Positions 1 through 7,009 of a DNA stretch of 8,699 bases are shown here, in pieces. The DNA is from CAZAMT01 sp964486145. Its GTDB lineage: Bacteria; Bacteroidota; Bacteroidia; Bacteroidales; JAAAOM01. Position 1 is the stretch's first letter. Each line of letters starts with the position of its first letter. Position numbers and translations under genes: made by a program. The DNA lies in the NCBI GenBank assembly GCA_964486145.1, contig CAZAMT010000167.1, forward strand, positions 1 through 8,699. The letters run 5' to 3'. Under the pieces are notes generated by a model. It did no database searches. It had not been told where the DNA came from and saw only the letters and a list, made by a program, of their open reading frames with translations.

Positions 1-193
1 ACGGATTGTACTAACGGTACTTGTGATGGTTTTGGTGGTTACCAGCTCTTGTTTCCGTTGCCCTGGCGTTCTTTCGTGGCCGTTTATCCGTTGAATCTTA
101 TAAATAAAACTACAAAAAACATCAATGAACGGGCTGTAAAGAAAAAAACATTTTATTCCCTACCTTTGTATTTATCAATAAACCGTAACTGAA
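1..193. other. Left-edge region with no supportable gene
   Basis: No complete gene is visible here. On the + strand, bases 2-94 stay open to a TGA and would encode about 30 residues, with a hydrophobic stretch (IVLTVLVMVLVV) followed by SSCF. This could be the tail of a protein starting outside the window, but it is too short to assign and chance is a good explanation. Bases 1-100 are less AT-rich than bases 100-193. The only signal I would keep is the promoter candidate at 161-168, listed separately. Confidence 0.4.
161..168 (+). promoter_or_regulatory. Bacteroidota-type -7 promoter element (TAnnTTTG)
   Basis: TACCTTTG matches the TAnnTTTG -7 consensus used by the primary sigma factor of Bacteroidota. 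It ends 25 bases before the ATG at 194, so transcription would start about 20 bases before the gene. I do not see a clear -33 TTG at the usual distance, so this is a good -7 match with a weak upstream half. It would drive the radical SAM gene and probably the methyltransferase gene 26 bases behind it. Confidence 0.5.
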
Positions 194-1201
194 ATGCACA
201 ATGCCAACTATTTCAATAAACTGGAAAACAAGGTTGTGGAATGTTATCTCTGCCCGCACCATTGCAAAATTCAACCCGGAAAATTGGGTATTTGCGGTGT
301 CCGGAAAAATGTAGATGGTGTTTTAAAAGCCCTGGGATATGGGCGTATTTCTGCTTTGAATGCTGACCCGATTGAAAAAAAGCCTTTATATCATTTTTAT
401 CCCGGTTCTTACATCTTCTCAGTCGGTAGCTATGGCTGCAACATGCGATGCAGTTTTTGTCAAAATTGTGATATTTCGCAGGTTAAACTAATTGATTATA
501 TTAATTATCGCTATGTTTCACCGGAGTCAGTCATTGAGAAAGCCAATGAATTAAATAATAATCTTGGATTTGCTTATACCTATAACGAGCCAACTATCTG
601 GTACGAATACATGTTTGACATGGCTATGGAGGCAAAAAAAAATGACTATAAGAATGTAATGATTACCAATGGGTATATTGAAGAAGAACCGTTACTGGAT
701 ATTTTGCCTTTCATGGATGCATTTAATGTCGATTTAAAGGCATTTACCAATAGTTTTTATCAAAAAATAACGGGTAGTTCTCTATTACCCGTACAAAAGT
801 CACTTGAAATAATTAAAAAACATAATAAACACCTGGAAATTACAAATTTGATCATCACCGATTTAAATGATGATTCAAATACTTTCAAACACATGGTTAC
901 ATGGATTTCAGAGAATCTGGGAAAGGATACCATTTTACATCTTTCCCGCTATTTTCCCATGCATCGACTGGATAAGGAAGCAACTTCGCCTGCAAAGCTC
1001 CTTGAATTTTATGAAATAGCAAAAGATACTCTCCATTACGTTTATTTGGGAAATGTGAGTAGCAATGTTGGAAGCGATACTTTTTGTCACAACTGCGGTA
1101 CACGGTTAATTAATCGAAAAGGTTATAAAACAGAGATACTTCCTGGCTTACAAAGTGGAAAATGCAGTAAATGTGATACTGAATTGCCCATTGTCATATA
1201 G
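194..1201 (+). CDS. amrS: AmmeMemoRadiSam system radical SAM enzyme, cytosolic copy
   Basis: This is a radical SAM enzyme of the AmrS family, distantly related to pyruvate formate-lyase activating enzymes, whose substrate is not established. The 335-residue protein has three parts. An N-terminal cysteine cluster (C17, C20, C24, C34) precedes the family signature DPIEKKPLYHF (about 58-68). The radical SAM motif CxxxCxxC lies at C82, C86 and C89 and would bind the 4Fe-4S cluster that cleaves S-adenosylmethionine. A C-terminal zinc-ribbon-like pair follows (C298/C301 and C324/C327). There is no leader peptide, so it should be cytosolic. It starts at ATG 194, with no obvious ribosome binding site, 26 bases behind a TAnnTTTG element. 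A diverged paralogue with a leader lies at 1911-3056 on the other strand. The Memo and AMMECR1 partners lie on the other strand too, in the fusion at 7010-8530. Family assignment is secure; function is not. Confidence 0.96.
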   Translation: MHNANYFNKLENKVVECYLCPHHCKIQPGKLGICGVRKNVDGVLKALGYGRISALNADPIEKKPLYHFYPGSYIFSVGSYGCNMRCSFCQNCDISQVKLIDYINYRYVSPESVIEKANELNNNLGFAYTYNEPTIWYEYMFDMAMEAKKNDYKNVMITNGYIEEEPLLDILPFMDAFNVDLKAFTNSFYQKITGSSLLPVQKSLEIIKKHNKHLEITNLIITDLNDDSNTFKHMVTWISENLGKDTILHLSRYFPMHRLDKEATSPAKLLEFYEIAKDTLHYVYLGNVSSNVGSDTFCHNCGTRLINRKGYKTEILPGLQSGKCSKCDTELPIVI

Positions 1202-1227
1202 TTTTTATCTTATATTTTCTCCAGAAT

Positions 1228-1914
1228 ATGGATTTTTATTTTATACTTGTAGAACCGGCAGTTTCCGGCAACATTGGAGCTGCGGCCAGAGCACTAAAAA
1301 CCATGGGGCATCAACATCTTATTCTCGTAAACCCGGCACCATATCTCAATGACCAGGCAAAAATGTTTGGGCATGGATCATGGGATATTCTTGAAAAAGC
1401 GCAGGTTTTCAATACATTTGGTGAGGTGGCAAACGATTTTGATTTTTTAATTGGAACTTCTGCAAAAAACCGGAGTGTTAAATATGATTACTTTCCGGTT
1501 GAAAAAGTAAAAAGCATTTTTGATGCAAAAAATAATTCCCTCCGGAAAGCTGCTATTGTATTTGGCAGGGAAGAAAGAGGTTTGACCAATGATGAATTGC
1601 ATGCCTGTGATGTTATTTCGTTTGTTCCAATGGCCACCGGATATCCCTCACTTAATTTGGCCCAGGCTGTCATGCTATATGCATACCTGTTCTCATCCGT
1701 TACTGATGATAAGCTCAAACAAGACTTTAAAGATTCTGAAAATCAAAGCCTTTACAAAATAGCGAAAAGCAAAACTTCAGGTTCCCTTGATTTTTTGGGG
1801 ATGGATAAAAACAGTACAATTCATAACCGTATTTTGGAACGGATTGCCCTTCTTGACGCAGATGATTTGCATCTCGTTTTGTCAATTTGCAATAAAATCC
1901 TTGAAAAGCATTAA
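1228..1914 (+). CDS. TrmJ-like SPOUT RNA 2'-O-methyltransferase
   Basis: A SpoU/TrmH-superfamily methyltransferase of 228 residues, which should transfer a methyl group from S-adenosylmethionine to a ribose 2'-OH of tRNA or rRNA. Three SPOUT motifs are plain: motif 1 near the N-terminus (P10, then GNIGAAARALK, 14-24, with the conserved Asn and Arg), motif 2 (IVFGREERGLTNDEL) and motif 3 (YPSLNLAQAV), which form the knotted SAM site. Motif 2 closely resembles E. coli TrmJ (2'-O-methylation at tRNA position 32), and the C-terminal helical tail also resembles TrmJ with a shorter linker, so a tRNA Nm32 role is the best guess but not proven. No leader, so cytosolic. The gene follows the radical SAM gene by 26 bases and probably shares its transcript. 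Its TAA overlaps the TAA of the convergent gene. The two neighbours have no obvious functional link. Confidence 0.93.
   Translation: MDFYFILVEPAVSGNIGAAARALKTMGHQHLILVNPAPYLNDQAKMFGHGSWDILEKAQVFNTFGEVANDFDFLIGTSAKNRSVKYDYFPVEKVKSIFDAKNNSLRKAAIVFGREERGLTNDELHACDVISFVPMATGYPSLNLAQAVMLYAYLFSSVTDDKLKQDFKDSENQSLYKIAKSKTSGSLDFLGMDKNSTIHNRILERIALLDADDLHLVLSICNKILEKH
1911..1914. other. Shared TTAA: overlapping stop codons of convergent genes
   Basis: The four bases TTAA contain the TAA stop of the + strand methyltransferase (1912-1914) and, read on the other strand, the TAA stop of the leader-bearing radical SAM gene (1911-1913). The two coding regions therefore meet without any spacer, which leaves no room for a dedicated terminator between them. 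Any terminator must lie inside the opposite gene. Confidence 0.95.
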
Positions 1915-3056
1915 TTCCAAACACCGGATATTTCCGTTTTGCAATTCCCACATGCATTATTTACTATATTGTTTTTCAAAATACGATAACCTTTTCTTTC
2001 AATCACCACCTGCTTGCAGTTTGGGCAATATGTGCTTTCGGCGCCTGAATTTGGAACATTTCCAATGTACACGTGATTTAAACCTTCATTTTGGGCTATT
2101 ATCCTGGCTTTTTTCAAAACCGATACCGGTGTCGGTGGTAATTGTGTAAGTTTATACATCGGTTGGAAACGGCTGAAATGCAGTGGCGTATCCTCAAAAC
2201 CATTGGCATACAGCCATTGACACATTTCTTTAATCAATGCTTCACTATCCGTCCAGCCCGGAATTACCAGATTGGTGATTTCAAGCCAGACACCCTCTTC
2301 CTTTAATATTTTTAAAGTGTTAAGGATAGGTTGAAGTTTTCCTGCATTTAATTTCATGTAGATGCTGTCATCAAAAGACTTAAGATCGATGTTTGCTGCA
2401 TCAATGATCTTTGCCAGTCTGCGGAGGGGTTCTTCGTTAATATAACCTGCTGAAACGAAAACATTTTTTATTCCTTGCTCTCTGGCAATGGTTGCTGTAT
2501 CGTATGTATATTCATAAAACGTAATTGGTTCCGAGTAGGTGTACGCTATTGATTTGCAATTATTTGATAATGTTTTTTCTACTACTTTTTCAGGCATTAA
2601 ATCGTAATTCCGGGTTTTGGCCGGACTGGTTTGTGAAATTGTATAGTTCTGACAATTCAGGCAGGACAGGTTGCATCCGGCGGTAGCTATGGAGAAAGCC
2701 CTGGATTCCGGAAGGAAATGGTACAAGGGCTTTTTTTCAATCGGGTCTACATGCATTGCACATGGATTTCCGTATGCAATCGTATAAAGTTTATCATTTT
2801 TTGCGATTCGATTCCTGCAGTCACTTAATTCTCCTTCTTTCAACGTGCATTCATTTGGACAAATCATGCACCTGACTCCTCGCGGGGTAGAAACATAAAA
2901 CTGTGCTTCCCTGGTATGTTTGTTCAGGTTTGCCGAATTCATGTTTCCTGCAAATATCCTCCCGCGAGAGCAGAACATACCTGCAATTCCAATCATTCCG
3001 TATTTAATAAAATCCCGCTTTGAAATATCCTTTTCCATACCCATAAAATTATTCAT
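1911..3056 (-). CDS. amrS: AmmeMemoRadiSam system radical SAM enzyme with Tat-like leader
   Basis: A second AmrS-family radical SAM enzyme, 381 residues, clearly paralogous to the one at 194-1201. Shared landmarks are the N-terminal cysteine cluster (C63, C66, C70, C80), DPIEKKPLYHF (104-114), the radical SAM motif C128-x3-C132-x2-C135, and a C-terminal zinc-ribbon-like pair (C344/C347 and C369/C372). It differs by about 45 extra N-terminal residues that look like a twin-arginine-type leader: SKRDFIK (12-18, with KR in place of RR), a hydrophobic stretch (about 19-28), then IFAG as a possible cleavage site. ATG 3056 is the longest start; Met5 or Met7 would also keep the leader. It is the last gene of the - strand block, 29 bases after the membrane protein gene. 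A leader on an iron-sulfur, SAM-dependent enzyme is odd because SAM and reductant are cytoplasmic; it might instead be a membrane anchor. Family assignment is secure; export is inferred. Confidence 0.95.
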   Translation of the reverse strand: MNNFMGMEKDISKRDFIKYGMIGIAGMFCSRGRIFAGNMNSANLNKHTREAQFYVSTPRGVRCMICPNECTLKEGELSDCRNRIAKNDKLYTIAYGNPCAMHVDPIEKKPLYHFLPESRAFSIATAGCNLSCLNCQNYTISQTSPAKTRNYDLMPEKVVEKTLSNNCKSIAYTYSEPITFYEYTYDTATIAREQGIKNVFVSAGYINEEPLRRLAKIIDAANIDLKSFDDSIYMKLNAGKLQPILNTLKILKEEGVWLEITNLVIPGWTDSEALIKEMCQWLYANGFEDTPLHFSRFQPMYKLTQLPPTPVSVLKKARIIAQNEGLNHVYIGNVPNSGAESTYCPNCKQVVIERKGYRILKNNIVNNACGNCKTEISGVWN

Positions 3057-3085
3057 TATTTGCCGGAAATAAAACGATGGATTCT

Positions 3086-5551
3086 TTATTTTCTTATAAG
3101 AATAACCAATCCAATGAGTAGATTAATAACGGCAATGATAAAAATAGATTGGAAGAATCCAACAAAAGGGATAATAAATATGGGAAACACAAATGCTCCC
3201 AATGCCGCTCCAAAAAGATCAAAACCATAGGCCTTGCTGGCATTTGGAAGTGTTGAACGTTCAATTTTATTTGCCGAACCAACAAAGATAATTCCACATA
3301 ACATTGAAATAAGAAATCCTAAACTTACATAAATAAACGTATGTAAAATTTGATAATCAGCAAGGAATTTCATGGTAATGGAAATCAAAATCAACAGTAT
3401 GGCAATGACCAACTGATACGGAAAGATGGGTGGTTTTGGATTAATTTTATTTTGCCAGAATGCCCCAATTGCAAGGCCTGCCATAAACAAAGCGGTTATC
3501 ACACTTATGTAATGATAAATGGAACCCACGGTCATTTGAAATAAAAAAATAACAAGAAATTCAACCCCAGACACCGTAAATCCACTAACAAAGATGGAAA
3601 TTAAGAACTTATTCCTCGCGGTAAATAGCAAAACAGTCAGTAAAACGGCTATTGCATAAAGAAAATTTTTATTGTTTTTACCTATTTTTCCAAACCATGA
3701 TTCGATGGCATAGAAAAAAATAACAGGATTGTTTCTTGTGTTGAGTTCTTCAACTTCCGATATTTGATCGAGTAATTGCTCACGGCGCTGATTTATTGAA
3801 AACAAATCCATGTAATAAGGATTTATGTAATCAGCTTCAAATTCCCTGGATTCCATCAAGGCGGTAAGGTTTTCAGATAATGGGTTGTTTGAAGCCAAAA
3901 CATACAGATGCGTACCTGGAATTAATATTAAATTTTTAAAAATCTGATTTATAGTGTGATAAAATGATCCTATTAAATTTGTTGTTTCGGTATCAACATA
4001 ATTCATACTATTCGGAAGACTGGTATTTATTATTCCATTTCGATTCAAATGCTTATTAATTAATTCGTAGAAAGAACGTGTATAAAACCGGTTATAATTT
4101 AATGTAGTTGGTGGTGGAAGATGAAGAATCGCCACATCATACATTTGTGATGTGTGTTTTAAAAACCATATAGGATCATTCTTATGGACTTGATAATGAA
4201 ATTTTATGCTATCCGGGAAAAGAGGCTTTTGTTGATCGAGTAAAACCGGATTTGTTTCGATAAAATCAACGGTGTTAATTTCGGAATGTAAACTTAACTC
4301 TGTTAAAGCCTGCGAAATATTAGACGTAATAACAAGAATGCTCTGCGGGTTCGCATGCTGAATTAGCGGGTAATGTATGATTTCTTCAATTTCCTGCTCA
4401 TTGCCGGATGTAAAGACCCGATGGTGGTTTTCATAGATGTTAATTTGCTCAAACTGTGATGTCTGTGCAATTTCACCATAAATGGAATTTTCAAGTACCT
4501 GGATTTCCTGGTTAATGAATACCGCTGATTTTATTTTTTTCTCCACCGGATTTTTTAGTAACAGACCACCTAAAAACAGGACAACTACGCTGAATAAAAT
4601 TTTATAAATAATTTTAATTTTCTGAAAAACAATGAAAAATGAACTGATAATTAAACTAATTATTAAAATATTCAGATTTGTTGTAACATGAAACAAAACA
4701 AATCCGAGAATCAAACCGGAAACGATGCTTCCAACGGTTTCGAGTGCGTAGGAGGTTCCTAAAATACCTGTATTTTTTTTCTTTTTCAGGTGGTAAACCA
4801 ATTGAGGAAATAACATACCGGCAATCAAACAAAAAGGCAATTGAAACAATGCAATGTAAGTCGTAGTATTGATTAAATCAACTTCTGTACCAGGTATAAA
4901 TATTTTGAAACGTAGTAAATTCATTCCGGCAAACAGAATCAAAGGAATAACCGCTATTACAATAAATAAAAATCGTATTGTTTTATTCTGGAAAACCGCT
5001 TTTTGAACAACAATTGAACCTAAACCCACAAAAACCATCCAAAAGGAAATGATGATACCGATAATAAGTTCATTACCCGTAAAAAGAGATAAATTCTCCC
5101 GAATAAAAATGGTTTGAACAACCATGGATTGAAATCCCAAAAACAATAACCCGAAAATTCCTTCTTTATAAGGTAAATGATTCATTAGGTCTTTCCTGGT
5201 TTGACTTGCATTTCTTAGGTTTTTGGTTGTTTTATTTCTTTTAAAAAAATTTATGTAATAATTCCAGTGCCAGGTTAGGTGGATGACGGCCACAATAGCC
5301 ATTGCCATTCCTATATCCACATGAAAAAGCATATATGTATCCAGGCCGGGTAACTGGAATTTATAGTTTACCTGCAAAGCCAGTATAATTCCAAGTAAAG
5401 CTGTTGCAAAAAAGGTGAATAGCAAAACCGTATTCCAAATTTGCCGATGGTTTTGTTTGGTTATTATATGTAATTTACTACTTAGCCAGGTACTGGCATA
5501 CAGTACGAATATTACAACAGATATGGATATCAGATGATAGGGTGCATTCAT
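3086..5551 (-). CDS. Polytopic membrane protein with degenerate spermidine-synthase-like domain
   Basis: An 821-residue membrane protein resembling fused MFS/spermidine-synthase-like proteins. By eye: three N-terminal hydrophobic segments (about 6-24, 40-60, 75-98), seven more (131-332), a soluble domain (about 340-615), then about seven further segments (628-818). The first part carries His77, His91 and His95 in or beside a membrane helix, an arrangement seen in b-type haem membrane domains. The soluble domain aligns with the spermidine synthase fold: IYGEIAQ near 357-363, YDVAILHLPPPTT (471-483) and NRFYTRSFYELI (487-498). The glycine-rich loop that binds (decarboxylated) SAM is gone: ILVITSNISQA (405-415) stands where GGGxGG is expected. 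The acidic residues usual in the DxPDP-like segment are His and Pro here. A working aminopropyltransferase is therefore unlikely; a transport, scaffold or redox role is possible but unproven. ATG 5551 is 57 bases after the hydrolase gene. Confidence 0.85.
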   Translation of the reverse strand: MNAPYHLISISVVIFVLYASTWLSSKLHIITKQNHRQIWNTVLLFTFFATALLGIILALQVNYKFQLPGLDTYMLFHVDIGMAMAIVAVIHLTWHWNYYINFFKRNKTTKNLRNASQTRKDLMNHLPYKEGIFGLLFLGFQSMVVQTIFIRENLSLFTGNELIIGIIISFWMVFVGLGSIVVQKAVFQNKTIRFLFIVIAVIPLILFAGMNLLRFKIFIPGTEVDLINTTTYIALFQLPFCLIAGMLFPQLVYHLKKKKNTGILGTSYALETVGSIVSGLILGFVLFHVTTNLNILIISLIISSFFIVFQKIKIIYKILFSVVVLFLGGLLLKNPVEKKIKSAVFINQEIQVLENSIYGEIAQTSQFEQINIYENHHRVFTSGNEQEIEEIIHYPLIQHANPQSILVITSNISQALTELSLHSEINTVDFIETNPVLLDQQKPLFPDSIKFHYQVHKNDPIWFLKHTSQMYDVAILHLPPPTTLNYNRFYTRSFYELINKHLNRNGIINTSLPNSMNYVDTETTNLIGSFYHTINQIFKNLILIPGTHLYVLASNNPLSENLTALMESREFEADYINPYYMDLFSINQRREQLLDQISEVEELNTRNNPVIFFYAIESWFGKIGKNNKNFLYAIAVLLTVLLFTARNKFLISIFVSGFTVSGVEFLVIFLFQMTVGSIYHYISVITALFMAGLAIGAFWQNKINPKPPIFPYQLVIAILLILISITMKFLADYQILHTFIYVSLGFLISMLCGIIFVGSANKIERSTLPNASKAYGFDLFGAALGAFVFPIFIIPFVGFFQSIFIIAVINLLIGLVILIRK

Positions 5552-5608
5552 TTTCGCCGTTTGTGTTCATCTACAGCCGTACAGGTGCTGTTTTAACTTA
5601 TAGCGAAG

Positions 5609-6613
5609 TTATAGTTTTCTTACATTTAATGCGTATGCCCGTTTTGGATTTTCAATGAGTAATGTGTCGATATCCTTTTGTGTGAAGCCATTTTTTTTCA
5701 ATTCGGGAATGAGTTTGGTAAAAATTGCTGTATAGCCGCGATAATCGCCACCGTTGGGCTCTCCAACATCATACCACCCGGCATCGTGTGAAATAAGGAT
5801 GTGATCAAGGACATGATGGTTTTTAAGTTCAGTGAGTGTTTTTACAAACCATTCAACGCGTTCCGGTTTATCTCTGACGTTATCTAAGGAAATCCAGGCA
5901 CCCAGGTCAGCAGCTTTCAAATAACCCTCCATTGTGCCATGTTGAGCGTGTGTCCATACAAAGGCTTCCGGGGAAACACCCATTTTCTGCAATACTTTCA
6001 TTTGTGCCATGGCCGGACCATCAGTACCAGTGTGGGAAACAATCGTCATGCCTGATTTTAAGTGGGTTAAAGCCGCCGCACGAACTAATTTTTCATGCAT
6101 GGCTGATAGTTCATCCTCCCGCTCAACGGATATTTTGATAAATCCGGGTTTTATGCCATATCCGTCGATGCCTCTTTCAAATTCATCGATCCAGTTTCCT
6201 GCAAGTTCTTCGGCAGTTGCCTCAAAAGCATATGTTGGCACAAATTTATTGTTCTTTGCTCCGTAATATCCGGTATTGGTCAGAAAATTCATGCCTGTTT
6301 TATCCGACAATGCCTTCAGTACATAAGGATCTCTGCCCAGATATGCTGGTGTACAGGCAAGCATGGTGTTTACTCCATGCGATTTTGCTTCTTCAATGAA
6401 TGGCAATGCACGTTGCACTACTTCCTCTTTGTTCCATCGGTGATAACCACTGCTATCGGCGCCTATCCAGTCAACGATGATGTGCTCATGTATTAAAGAA
6501 ACACCCATTTCCGATAGTTCAATCGGGCCATTAACTGTTAATATCTGAGAATTTGATAATGAGTTATTTAAACAAAAAATTAAAATTAAAAGAAAGATGT
6601 TATTTAGTTTCAT
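5609..6613 (-). CDS. Secreted phosphotriesterase-family metal hydrolase
   Basis: A 334-residue binuclear-metal TIM-barrel hydrolase of the phosphotriesterase (PTE) family, whose members hydrolyse phosphotriesters, lactones or other esters; the substrate cannot be read from sequence. All expected metal ligands are visible: HEH (H42, H44), a candidate carboxylated lysine (K160 in GFIKIS), H194 (SHTGT), H222 (THAQHG) and D277 (SHDAGW). They correspond to H55, H57, K169, H201, H230 and D301 of the classical bacterial enzyme, with similar spacing. Residues 1-22 form a Sec signal peptide (hydrophobic core IFLLILIFCL, likely cleavage near SNS-Q), placing the enzyme in the periplasm or outside. The length is normal for the family. 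The ATG lies one codon after, and in frame with, the stop of the truncated PTE gene upstream, so the genes are co-transcribed and may be translationally coupled. Its position between the amrBA fusion and amrS suggests work on a related compound, but that is inference. Confidence 0.93.
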   Translation of the reverse strand: MKLNNIFLLILIFCLNNSLSNSQILTVNGPIELSEMGVSLIHEHIIVDWIGADSSGYHRWNKEEVVQRALPFIEEAKSHGVNTMLACTPAYLGRDPYVLKALSDKTGMNFLTNTGYYGAKNNKFVPTYAFEATAEELAGNWIDEFERGIDGYGIKPGFIKISVEREDELSAMHEKLVRAAALTHLKSGMTIVSHTGTDGPAMAQMKVLQKMGVSPEAFVWTHAQHGTMEGYLKAADLGAWISLDNVRDKPERVEWFVKTLTELKNHHVLDHILISHDAGWYDVGEPNGGDYRGYTAIFTKLIPELKKNGFTQKDIDTLLIENPKRAYALNVRKL

Positions 6614-6616
6614 TTT

Positions 6617-6970
6617 TCAAGTTTTATCTGAAATTTTATTTAAAATATCCACCCGTCTGCCAAAATATGCTGTGGTGCAATCCACAATGGTATCACACCC
6701 CAGGGATTTCACTTTTTGAAGATAAGGGATGACTTGGTTGAACAGTTTTTCTTCATCGAAAAGATGCGCTATTTCAGGGGCTGCTCCAAAATTTGAAAAC
6801 AAATGTTCGTGTGTAAGGGTTTTTCCCAATGCATGTGGTTCAACCGGCTTTTTGATGGTCATCACTTTGTTGATGGCTAAGTTTCCGGTTGACATTGCAT
6901 ATGGAGCTACCATGAGGCTACCAATACCCAGGGATGAATTTTTAATGAAATACCTTCTGTTCACTGGCAT
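6617..6970 (-). pseudogene. Truncated phosphotriesterase-family gene with Tat leader
   Basis: The 117-residue product is the first third of a PTE-family hydrolase. It begins with a Tat-type leader (NRRYFIK at 4-10, then a hydrophobic stretch and AMS as a possible cleavage site). The first barrel strand follows, with the metal motif THEH (H54, H56), then a region that matches the intact PTE downstream through AYFGR and ends at SDKT. Identity to that neighbour is about one third by eye, so it is an old paralogue, not a recent copy. The Lys, both later His and the Asp ligands are missing, so it should be inactive. The stop TGA falls exactly where the intact paralogue continues SDKTG, and the next gene starts one codon later. 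An internal deletion or a nonsense mutation plus deletion would explain this. I chose ATG 6970 over a TTG at 7009 because it puts the Tat motif at the N-terminus. It follows the amrBA fusion gene by 39 bases. Confidence 0.8.
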
Positions 6971-7009
6971 TGTTTTCCCATTAAACAGTGAAAAAAACAA
7001 ATGGTTCAA

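Noticed and set aside
1..92. ACGGAT / ATCCGT inverted repeat at 1-6 and 87-92
   Set aside because: Six bases separated by 80, at the window edge, with no flanking duplication or transposase. Expected by chance.
1925..1940. CGGA-TATT-TCCG followed by TTTT as a terminator for the + strand genes
   Set aside because: The stem is only 4 bp with a T run of four, and it lies inside the coding region of the convergent gene. Too weak to list as a terminator.
1787..2149. 120-codon open frame on the + strand across the convergent gene ends
   Set aside because: It overlaps two well-supported genes in other frames and its translation resembles no family; it is a shadow frame.
5573..5591. ACAGC/GCTGT inverted repeat between the hydrolase and membrane protein genes
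   Set aside because: A 5-bp stem with a 9-base loop. On the operon strand no T run follows it, so it does not look like a terminator, and nothing else marks it as regulatory.
5932..6399. Open frames of 60-85 codons on the + strand opposite the phosphotriesterase gene
   Set aside because: They are antisense to a gene with all its catalytic motifs, overlap each other, and show no recognisable domain or start signal.
6971..7009. TTG at 7009 as the start of the truncated phosphotriesterase
   Set aside because: It would place 13 residues before the Tat motif. The ATG at 6970 puts NRRYFIK right at the N-terminus, as expected.
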